This document shows positions 11,794 to 21,500 of a stretch of DNA of 64,000 nucleotides, one piece after another. Under the pieces are notes generated by a model, which saw only the letters and a list, made by a program, of their open reading frames with translations, had not been told where the DNA came from and ran no database searches. This DNA comes from Parapristionchus giblindavisi (taxonomy: Eukaryota; Nematoda; Chromadorea; Rhabditida; Diplogasteridae), in NCBI GenBank assembly GCA_943737045.1, contig CALSFV010000013.1, positions 968,501 to 1,032,500 of the forward strand. The letters are read 5' to 3'. Made by a program: the position numbers and the translations under genes. Each line of letters starts with the position of its first letter. Within the stretch, counting starts at the first letter, position 1.

Positions 11794-13426
11794 CTAGGTG
11801 GGGATGGAACGGGTAAAGTCATGACTATTCATACTCCACCATGTAGATCCGATCGTTCTTGTCAAATCATCCCTCCATCTCGGTGGAGGTCGTCCAGCAA
11901 CGCGAGAGCGAGATAACGGCGTCCATACTGTAGTATTGCGAGCCCAGCGGTCCATGGTCATCCTCTTGATCTTCTGTGCCCAATTGCATTTCCTCCGCAA
12001 AGCCTCCGTATTCCAATCCTTCAACTTGGTCGCATCTCTTATCCGTTCATTCCTCCATCGATCTCTCAACGATATTCCTAGCATCCGCCTCTCCATTTTC
12101 CTCTGTGTCGTGTCCAATCGTTGTCTGTCACTTCCTCGTAAACTCCAGGTCTCACATGCGTAGAGTACTGTAGATGAAATACACGACTCGAATACTCTTC
12201 TTCTTATGGCCATTGGTAATAGACGGGAAGTCAATATAAATGAGATCTTACTCCACGAGAGCCAAGCACTTCGGATTCTTGCTTCAACTTCTTCGGAATG
12301 ATTCAGTGGGAGAGAGATCTTGCATCCTAGGTAGGTAGTCTCATGCACAAACGAAAATATCATTCCGTCCACAGATAGAGGTTGTCGAGTGGTCGTACAG
12401 TTGCTCAGTAATACACTCTTCTTTGCGTTCACTTCCAGTCCAACACGAGCTGATGATTCCACCAGTTTCCTCAGCATCTTCTCAAGCTCAGGTCGTGACT
12501 TAGCAACTAAAGCCACGTCATCAGCATACTCCAAATTCGTCAAACGATTTCCATCTATCACTATTCCGCAGTCCTCGAAGTTAATATCGTCCATCGCAGT
12601 ACGTAACACACAGTTGAATAATCTTGGCGATAATACATCTCCTTGTTTCACTCCTCTCCTGATATCAACCGACACCTTTTCTTCATTTACTTTGACCATT
12701 GTCCTCGATTTCTCATACAATCTTCGGAGCATATGGATAAGGGTGGTATGGATACCTTGCTTGTATAAAGATTCCCAGACTGCAGTCCATTCCACACTAT
12801 CGAAAGCCTTTTTGAAGTCTACCATTGCAATGTAGAGCGGGAATCGATATTCATGAGCTTTTTCCGCTAGTTGCTTAATCGATTGTAGATTGTCGAGCGT
12901 ACTGAAGCCAGGCCGAAATCCAGTTTGAGTAGATGATTCCGACTCCTCAAGAAGATTCTCGATCCGTTTGAGTAACACCCTCGTGATAGTCTTCATTATA
13001 ACAGAGAGAAGGCTTATTGGCCGGAAGTTGCTTATTTTAGAAGGATCTCCCTTCTTGAAAAGGAGCGAGACGACAGCTTCGACCATAGGAGATGGGATAT
13101 CATCTTCTTCCGCAATATGATTCATTAAATCGGCAATCACAGGAGCAATCGAGTCCCTAGCAATGTAGAGCATATCAGGGAGAACTCCATCCGATCCTGG
13201 CGAGTGTCCACATTTGAGGTGAGACATCGCATTCCTCACTTCTGCGGTGATGAAAGGTGGAAAAGGTTCCGAAGATGATGATGGAATAGCAAGCGGTAGA
13301 CAGACGAGAGGGGCATACAGATCTTCGTAGAAGTTCTTCACCGCAGACTTAGTAGCTTGTTGTGACATATATCCCGAGATCGGATCGGGAACCATGAGCC
13401 GTTTGCGATAAGCGTGTAGATTATCG
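11794..13426 (-). pseudogene. RTE reverse transcriptase, C-terminal part of ORF2
   Basis: This is the reverse transcriptase that would copy element RNA at a nicked target. From the ATG at 13395-13393 the protein has about 530 residues. In order it shows FRPISLL (RT motif 1), TGFRPGFST (2), MVDFKKAFDSV (A), RRGVKQGDVLSP (B), EYADDVAL (C, the catalytic YADD), GLEVNAKKS (D) and TYLGCKI (E). A C-terminal region with ACETWSL and AGRPPPRWRDD follows, as is usual in RTE proteins. The catalytic Asp of motif A and both of motif C are present. The frame reads a few residues further upstream (about LHAYRKRL) before reaching the duplication junction, where it is nonsense. RTE ORF2 proteins are usually around 900-1000 residues with an N-terminal endonuclease, which is absent here. 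Confidence 0.88.
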
Positions 13427-14357
13427 TGACTTAGCAACTAAAGCCACGTCATCAGCATACTCCAAATTCGTCAAACGATTTCCATCTATCACTATTCCGC
13501 AGTCCTCGAAGTTAATATCGTCCATCGCAGTACGTAACACACAGTTGAATAATCTTGGCGATAATACATCTCCTTGTTTCACTCCTCTCCTGATATCAAC
13601 CGACACCTTTTCTTCATTTACTTTGACCATTGTCCTCGATTTCTCATACAATCTTCGGAGCATATGGATAAGGGTGGTATGGATACCTTGCTTGTATAAA
13701 GATTCCCAGACTGCAGTCCATTCCACACTATCGAAAGCCTTTTTGAAGTCTACCATTGCAATGTAGAGCGGGAATCGATATTCATGAGCTTTTTCCGCTA
13801 GTTGCTTAATCGATTGTAGATTGTCGAGCGTACTGAAGCCAGGCCGAAATCCAGTTTGAGTAGATGATTCCGACTCCTCAAGAAGATTCTCGATCCGTTT
13901 GAGTAACACCCTCGTGATAGTCTTCATTATAACAGAGAGAAGGCTTATTGGCCGGAAGTTGCTTATTTTAGAAGGATCTCCCTTCTTGAAAAGGAGCGAG
14001 ACGACAGCTTCGACCATAGGAGATGGGATATCATCTTCTTCCGCAATATGATTCATTAAATCGGCAATCACAGGAGCAATCGAGTCCCTAGCAATGTAGA
14101 GCATATCAGGGAGAACTCCATCCGATCCTGGCGAGTGTCCACATTTGAGGTGAGACATCGCATTCCTCACTTCTGCGGTGATGAAAGGTGGAAAAGGTTC
14201 CGAAGATGATGATGGAATAGCAAGCGGTAGACAGACGAGAGGGGCATACAGATCTTCGTAGAAGTTCTTCACCGCAGACTTAGTAGCTTGTTGTGACATA
14301 TATCCCGAGATCGGATCGGGAACCATGAGCCGTTTGCGATAAGCGTGTAGATTATCG
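13427..14357 (-). pseudogene. Duplicated N-terminal part of the RTE reverse transcriptase
   Basis: This is the second copy of the RT segment, from the same ATG (14326-14324) through RT motifs 1, 2, A, B and C. It stops shortly after YADDVALVAKSR, where the duplication joins back to upstream sequence and a stop codon follows. It is about 301 residues long. It lacks motifs D and E and the C-terminal region, so it would not be active. The two copies look identical, so the duplication is recent or an assembly artefact. Confidence 0.85.
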
Positions 14358-14362
14358 CAAAC

Positions 14363-14426
14363 GATTCATGGTTCCATTCAATTCATTCATGTTCATTCAT
14401 GAATGAATTGAATGGAACCATGAATC
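14363..14426. repeat. Perfect hairpin at the RTE 5' junction
   Basis: The arms 14363-14391 and 14398-14426 (29 nt each) are perfect reverse complements around the 6-nt loop TTCATT. The arms begin GATTCATGGTTCCATTC. The first bases (GATTCATG) equal the satellite sequence that resumes at 14433, which suggests foldback priming at the target during insertion or repair. Confidence 0.9.
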
Positions 14427-17400
14427 AGTTTCGATTCATGAAAATTTATGTGAAATCTGAAACGATAATTGACTATATTCTGTACCATTCTTTTGTGAAA
14501 AGCTATATCATTCTTTTCCCTACTCCCATCTTAGCCAAAAGGCCGAGAAGAGTCCCTACTCCCATCTTAGCCAATAGGCCGAGATTCGTCTCTAGATCGA
14601 GCTTCCTCTAGTACGTCTTCGACCTAATATTTTTAAATGATTCATGAAAATGTATGTGAAATCTGAAACGATAATTGACTATATTCTGTACCGTTCTTTT
14701 GTGAAAAGCTATATCATTCTTTTCCCTACTCCCATCTTAGCCAAAAGGCCGAGAAGAGTCCCTACTCCCATCTTAGCCAATAGGCCGAGATGCGTCCCTA
14801 CTCCGATCTTAGCCAAAAGGCCGAGATTCGTTTCTGGGTCGAGCTTCCTATAGTACGTCTTCGACCTAATATTTTTAAATGATTCATGAAAATGTATGTG
14901 AAATCTGAAAAGATATTTGACTATATTCTGTACCGTTCTTTTTGTGAAAAGCCATATCATTCTTTTCCCTACTCCCATCTAAACCAAAAAACCGAGATTC
15001 GTCTCTAGATCGAGCTTCCTCTAGTACGTCTTCGACCTAATATTTTTAAATGATTCATGAAAATGTATGTGAAATCTGAAAAGATATTTGACTATATTCT
15101 GTACCGTTCTTTTGTGAAAAGCTATATCATTCTTTTCCCTACTCCCATCTTAGCCAAAAGGCCGAGAAGAGTCCCTACTCCCATCTTAGCCAATAGGCCG
15201 AGATGCGTTTCTAGATCGAGCTTCCTCTAGTACGTCTTCGACCTAATATTTTTAAATGATTCATGAAAATGTATGTGAAATCTGCATCAAAAATCGACTA
15301 TATTCTGTATCGTTCTTTTTGTGAAAAGCTATATCATTCTTTTCCCTACTCCCATCTAAACCAAAAAACCCGAGATTCGTCTCTAGATCGAGCTTCCTCT
15401 AGTACGTCTTCGACCTAATATTTTTAAATGATTCATGAAAATGTATGTGAAATCTGAAAAAAAATCGACTATATTCTGTACCGTTCTTTTGTGAAAAGCT
15501 ATATCATTCTTTTCCCTACTCCCATCTTAGCCAAAAGGCCGAGAAGAGTCCCTACTCCCATCTTAGCCAATAGGCCGAGATGCGTTTCTAGATCGAGCTT
15601 CCTCTAGTACGTCTTCGACCTAATATTTTTAAATGATTCATGAAAATGTATGTGAAATCTGAAAAAAATCGACTATATTCTGTACCGTTCTTTTGTGAAA
15701 AGCTATATCATTCTTTTCCCTACTCCCATCTTAGCCAAAAGGCCGAGAAGAGTCCCTACTCCCATCTTAGCCAATAGGCCGAGATGCGTTTCTAGATCGA
15801 GCTTCCTCTAGTACGTCTTCGACCTAATATTTTTAAATGATTCATGAAAATGTATGTGAAATCTGCATCAAAAATCGACTATATTCTGTATCGTTCTTTT
15901 TGTGAAAAGCTATATCATTCTTTTCCCTACTCCCATCTAAACCAAAAAAACCGAGATTCGTCTCTAGATCGAGCTTCCTCTAGTACGTCTTCGACCTAAT
16001 ATTTTTAAATGATTCATGAAAATTTATGTGAAATCTGAAACGATAATTGACTATATTCTGTACCATTCTTTTGTGAAAAGCTATATCATTCTTTTCCCTA
16101 CTCCCATCTTAGCCAAAAGGCCGAGAAGAGTCCCTACTCCCATCTTAGCCAATAGGCCGAGATTCGTCTCTAGATCGAGCTTCCTCTAGTACGTCTTCGA
16201 CCTAATATTTTTAAATGATTCATGAAAATGTATGTGAAATCTGAAAAGATATTTGACTATATTCTGTACCGTTCTTTTGTGAAAAGCTATATCATTCTTT
16301 TCCCTACTCCCATCTTAGCCAAAAGGCCGAGAAGAGTCCCTACTCCCATCTTAGCCAATAGGCCGAGATGCGTTTCTAGATCGAGCTTCCTCTAGTACGT
16401 CTTCGACCTAATATTTTTAAATGATTCATGAAAATGTATGTGAAATCTGCATCAAAAATCGACTATATTCTGTATCGTTCTTTTTGTGAAAAGCTATATC
16501 ATTCTTTTCCCTACTCCCATCTAAACCAAAAAACCCGAGATTCGTCTCTAGATCGAGCTTCCTCTAGTACGTCTTCGACCTAATATTTTTAAATGATTCA
16601 TGAAAATGTATGTGAAATCTGAAAAAAAATCGACTATATTCTGTACCGTTCTTTTGTGAAAAGCTATATCATTCTTTTCCCTACTCCCATCTTAGCCAAA
16701 AGGCCGAGAAGAGTCCCTACTCCCATCTTAGCCAATAGGCCGAGATGCGTTTCTAGATCGAGCTTCCTCTAGTACGTCTTCGACCTAATATTTTTAAATG
16801 ATTCATGAAAATGTATGTGAAATCTGAAAAAAATCGACTATATTCTGTACCGTTCTTTTGTGAAAAGCTATATCATTCTTTTCCCTACTCCCATCTTAGC
16901 CAAAAGGCCGAGAAGAGTCCCTACTCCCATCTTAGCCAATAGGCCGAGATGCGTTTCTAGATCGAGCTTCCTCTAGTACGTCTTCGACCTAATATTTTTA
17001 AATGATTCATGAAAATGTATGTGAAATCTGCATCAAAAATCGACTATATTCTGTATCGTTCTTTTTGTGAAAAGCTATATCATTCTTTTCCCTACTCCCA
17101 TCTAAACCAAAAAAACCGAGATTCGTCTCTAGATCGAGCTTCCTCTAGTACGTCTTCGACCTAATATTTTTAAATGATTCATGAAAATTTATGTGAAATC
17201 TGAAACGATAATTGACTATATTCTGTACCATTCTTTTGTGAAAAGCTATATCATTCTTTTCCCTACTCCCATCTTAGCCAAAAGGCCGAGAAGAGTCCCT
17301 ACTCCCATCTTAGCCAATAGGCCGAGATTCGTCTCTAGATCGAGCTTCCTCTAGTACGTCTTCGACCTAATATTTTTAAATGATTCATGAAAATGTATGT

Positions 17401-17554
17401 GAAATCTGAAACGATAATTGACTATATTCTGTACCGTTCTTTTGTGAAAAGCTATATCATTCTCTTCCCTACTCCCATCTTAGCCAAAAGGCCGAGAAGA
17501 GTCCCTACTCCCATCTTAGCCAATAGGCCGAGATGCGTCCCTACTCCGATCTTA
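14427..17554 (-). repeat. U2-motif satellite, block D1
   Basis: Minus-orientation monomers run from the RTE junction to the second MITE. A higher-order period of 1165 bp is visible: the variant monomer with AAAATTTATG and CTGTACCATTC occurs at about 16019 and again at 17184. An empty version of the MITE 2 insertion site (CTCCGATCTTAGCC) is at 14809-14811. Small open frames here come from the repeat itself and recur with each copy. Confidence 0.9.
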
Positions 17555-17767
17555 CAAGGGAATGACCAACCATCCCCGTCAAGTTATGACTAGTGACATA
17601 CCCCATTCGAATCGCCATGTGATTCTGATAATACATCGTTAATGACTCGACTCAAACGGTTATGATCTTCGAGAAAATCGATATTGAAATTCGGCCAAAT
17701 TCGCGTGGTTTTCTACACAACGCATTCGGATGGGTTGATGAACTCTACTATCTTCTTTCGAAACATC

Positions 17768-17841
17768 GGCTCGTGTAGTGTAGTGGATAAGATGACTGCG
17801 TTTACTTTTGATTGTCAAGGGTTCGACCCCCCTTGCCGCAG
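17768..17841 (+). other. tRNA-like sequence, left arm of MITE 2
   Basis: It has a D-arm-like TAGTGTAGTGGATAAG, as in eukaryotic tRNA-Val, a TTTACTT segment where an anticodon loop with TAC would fall, and a B-box GGGTTCGACCCCC. The T-stem has one extra C and the acceptor and anticodon stems do not pair, so it is a degenerate tRNA-derived sequence. TCTTTTGCTGATTTT follows at 17845-17859. The B-box could still bind TFIIIC. Confidence 0.5.
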
Positions 17842-18289
17842 TTTTCTTTTGCTGATTTTGTTGCTGTAGAAAGTTTATGCTGTGATTATAGAAAAAGAGA
17901 ACACATTCAACACGTTTGAACAACAAAATGAGTGAAGTAAGGAAAATACAGTTTTCACATTTTATTAACAGGAAGAACAATGACTTCAAGGCTTTGGAAG
18001 ACAGTCCAAGAAGAAATGGAAGCACTTACCGTACTCGCATGATCTTTGATCTTTGATCTTTCATTGCTGTTTTTCAGGTCATTCATTGCATGACCTCGAC
18101 CTCGGGAGAGGGAGAGGGAGAAGGAGATTGAAAAAAATAAGGCCATAAACAAAAAGATCAAAGTTCAATTTTCCTTGAGGAGTGTTTTTCCATCAAGAAA
18201 ACTTGCTGAATTTGTTCTTTTTTTCTAGCTTTCATAATCACAGCAAAACATTTCAAACTTTCTACAGCAACAAAATCAGCAAAAGAAAA

Positions 18290-18363
18290 GTGCTGCAAGG
18301 GGGGTCGAACCCTTGACAGTCAAAAGTAAACGCATGCATCTTATCCACTACACTACACAAGCC
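18290..18363 (-). other. tRNA-like sequence, right arm of MITE 2
   Basis: This is the inverted counterpart of the left-arm copy, with a few differences (GGCTTGTG at the start, ATGCATGCG in the middle, GCAGCAC at the end). The B-box is intact. Having one copy per arm means the pair is part of the terminal inverted repeat rather than an independent tRNA gene. Confidence 0.5.
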
Positions 18364-18576
18364 GATGTTTCGAAAGACGATAGTAGAGTTCACCAACCCA
18401 TCCGCATGCGTTGTGTAGAAAACCACGCGAATTTGGCCGAATTTCAATATCGATTTTCTCGAAGATCATAACCGTTTGAGTCGAGTCATTAACGATGTAT
18501 TATCAGAATCACATGGCGATTCGAATGGGGTATGTCACTAGTCATAACTTGACGGGGATGGTTGGTCATTCCCTTG

Positions 18577-21500
18577 TTAGCCAAAAGGCCGAGATTCGTT
18601 TCTGGGTCGAGCTTCCTATAGTACGTCTTCGACCTAATATTTTTAAATGATTCATGAAAATGTTTGTGAAATCTGAAAAGATATTTGACTATATTCTGTA
18701 CCGTTCTTTTTGTGAAAAGCCATATCATTCTTTTCCCTACTCCCATCTAAACCAAAAAACCGAGATTCGTCTCTAGATCGAGCTTCCTCTAGTACGTCTT
18801 CGACCTAATATTTTTAAATGATTCATGAAAATGTATGTGAAATCTGAAAAGATATTTGACTATATTCTGTACCGTTCTTTTGTGAAAAGCTATATCATTC
18901 TTTTCCCTACTCCCATCTTAGCCAAAAGGCCGAGAAGAGTCCCTACTCCCATCTTAGCCAATAGGCCGAGATGCGTTTCTAGATCGAGCTTCCTCTAGTA
19001 CGTCTTCGACCTAATATTTTTAAATGATTCATGAAAATGTATGTGAAATCTGCATCAAAAATCGACTATATTCTGTATCGTTCTTTTTGTGAAAAGCTAT
19101 ATCATTCTTTTCCCTACTCCCATCTAAACCAAAAAAACCGAGATTCGTCTCTAGATCGAGCTTCCTCTAGTACGTCTTCGACCTAATATTTTTAAATGAT
19201 TCATGAAAATGTATGTGAAATCTGAAACGATAATTGACTATATTCTGTACCGTTCTTTTGTGAAAAGCTATATCATTCTTTTCCCTACTCCCATCTTAGC
19301 CAAAAGGCCGAGAAGAGTCCCTACTCCCATCTTAGCCAATAGGCCGAGATGCGTCCCTACTCCGATCTTACAATTAGCCAAAAGGCCGAGATTCGTTTCT
19401 GGGTCGAGCTTCCTATAGTACGTCTTCGACCTAATATTTTTAAATGATTCATGAAAATGTTTGTGAAATCTGAAAAGATATTTGACTATATTCTGTACCG
19501 TTCTTTTTGTGAAAAGCCATATCATTCTTTTCCCTACTCCCATCTAAACCAAAAAACCGAGATTCGTCTCTAGATCGAGCTTCCTCTAGTACGTCTTCGA
19601 CCTAATATTTTTAAATGATTCATGAAAATGTATGTGAAATCTGAAAAGATATTTGACTATATTCTGTACCGTTCTTTTGTGAAAAGCTATATCATTCTTT
19701 TCCCTACTCCCATCTTAGCCAAAAGGCCGAGAAGAGTCCCTACTCCCATCTTAGCCAATAGGCCGAGATGCGTTTCTAGATCGAGCTTCCTCTAGTACGT
19801 CTTCGACCTAATATTTTTAAATGATTCATGAAAATGTATGTGAAATCTGCATCAAAAATCGACTATATTCTGTATCGTTCTTTTTGTGAAAAGCTATATC
19901 ATTCTTTTCCCTACTCCCATCTAAACCAAAAAAACCGAGATTCGTCTCTAGATCGAGCTTCCTCTAGTACGTCTTCGACCTAATATTTTTAAATGATTCA
20001 TGAAAATGTATGTGAAATCTGAAAAAAAATCGACTATATTCTGTACCGTTCTTTTGTGAAAAGCTATATCATTCTTTTCCCTACTCCCATCTTAGCCAAA
20101 AGGCCGAGAAGAGTCCCTACTCCCATCTTAGCCAATAGGCCGAGATGCGTTTCTAGATCGAGCTTCCTCTAGTACGTCTTCGACCTAATATTTTTAAATG
20201 ATTCATGAAAATGTATGTGAAATCTGAAAAAAAATCGACTATATTCTGTACCGTTCTTTTGTGAAAAGCTATATCATTCTTTTCCCTACTCCCATCTTAG
20301 CCAAAAGGCCGAGAAGAGTCCCTACTCCCATCTTAGCCAATAGGCCGAGATGCGTTTCTAGATCGAGCTTCCTCTAGTACGTCTTCGACCTAATATTTTT
20401 AAATGATTCATGAAAATGTATGTGAAATCTGAAAAGATATTTGACTATATTCTGTACCGTTCTTTTGTGAAAAGCTATATCATTCTTTTCCCTACTCCGA
20501 TCTTAGCCAAAAGGCCGAGAAGAGTCCCTACTCCCATCTTAGCCAAAAGGCCGAGATTCGTTTCTGGGTCGAGCTTCCTCTAGTACGTCTTCGACCTAAT
20601 ATTTTTAAATGATTCATGAAAATGTATATGAAATCTGCAACAAAAATCGACTATATTCTGTACCGTTCTTTTTGTGAAAAGCTATATCATTCTTTTCCCT
20701 ACTCCCATCTAAACCAAAAAACCGAGATTCGTCTCTAGATCGAGCTTCCTCTAGTACGTCTTCGACCTAATATTTTTAAATGATTCATGAAAATGTATAT
20801 GAGATCTGAAACGATAATTGACTATATTCTGTACCGTTCTTTTTGTGAAAAGCTATATCATTCTTTTCCCTACTCCCATCTAAACCAAAAAACCGAGATT
20901 CGTCTCTAGATCGAGCTTCCTCTAGTACGTCTTCGACCTAATATTTTTAAATGATTCATGAAAATTTATGTGAAATCTGAAACGATAATTGACTATATTC
21001 TGTACCGTTCTTTTGTGAAAAGCTATATCATTCTTTTCCCTACTCCCATCTTAGCCAAAAGGCCGAGAAGAGTCCCTACTCCCATCTTAGCCAATAGGCC
21101 GAGATGCGTTTCTAGATCGAGCTTCCTCTAGTACGTCTTCGACCTAATATTTTTAAATGATTCATGAAAATGTATGTGAAATCTGAAACAAAAATCGACT
21201 ATATTCTGTACCGTTCTTTTTGTGAAAAGCTATATCATTCTTTTCCCTACTCCCATCTAAACCAAAAAACCGAGATTCGTCTCTAGATCGAGGTTCCTCT
21301 AGTACGTCTTCGACCTAATATTTTTAAATGATTCATGAAAATGTATGTGAAATCTGAAACGATAATTGACTATATTCTGTACCGTTCTTTTGTGAAAAGC
21401 TATATCATTCTTTTCCCTACTCCCATCTTAGCCAATAGGCCGAGATGCGTTTCTAGATCGAGCTTCCTCTAGTACGTCTTCGACCTAATATTTTTAAATG

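Larger units (their letters stand above)
11751..14357 (-). mobile_element. RTE-clade non-LTR retrotransposon, 5' truncated, with internal duplication
   Basis: A minus-strand non-LTR element carries a reverse transcriptase, a short 3' UTR (11793 down to 11751) and a terminal (ATT)n tail, which is typical of RTE elements. The 5' part with the apurinic endonuclease domain is missing. A 931-bp segment is present twice in direct tandem (12493-13423 and 13424-14354) with no difference seen by eye. No target-site duplication is obvious: the satellite stops at TTTTTAAAT on one side and resumes at GATTCATG on the other, after a hairpin. The element is dead because of truncation and duplication. Confidence 0.88.
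17555..18576. mobile_element. MITE 2, PIF/Harbinger-like, with tRNA-like arms (1022 bp)
   Basis: The terminal inverted repeats start CAAGGGAATGACCAACC and extend about 340 bp inward on each side. Each arm carries a tRNA-like sequence (17768-17841 and 18290-18363). The TTA duplication, termini and inner motif TTCGAGAAAATCGATATTG tie it to MITE 1. The unique centre (about 17905-18205) holds a purine tract, a triple GATCTTT run and short reading frames with splice-like flanks, possibly a captured gene fragment. There is no transposase, so movement would need an enzyme from elsewhere. Its length is confirmed by comparison with empty paralogous sites: the spacing differs by 1025 bp, equal to element plus one TTA. 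Confidence 0.85.
17552..18579. repeat. TTA target-site duplication of MITE 2
   Basis: TTA at 17552-17554 and TTA at 18577-18579 flank the element. Paralogous empty monomers read CCGATCTTAGCC. On the opposite strand this is the same TAA as that used by MITE 1. Confidence 0.88.

Noticed and set aside
11936..12835. Plus-strand open frames within the RTE region
   Set aside because: They are antisense shadows of the reverse transcriptase reading frame.
17768..17841. Functional tRNA gene in MITE 2
   Set aside because: The acceptor and anticodon stems do not pair and the T-stem has an extra C. Only the D-arm and B-box resemble tRNA.
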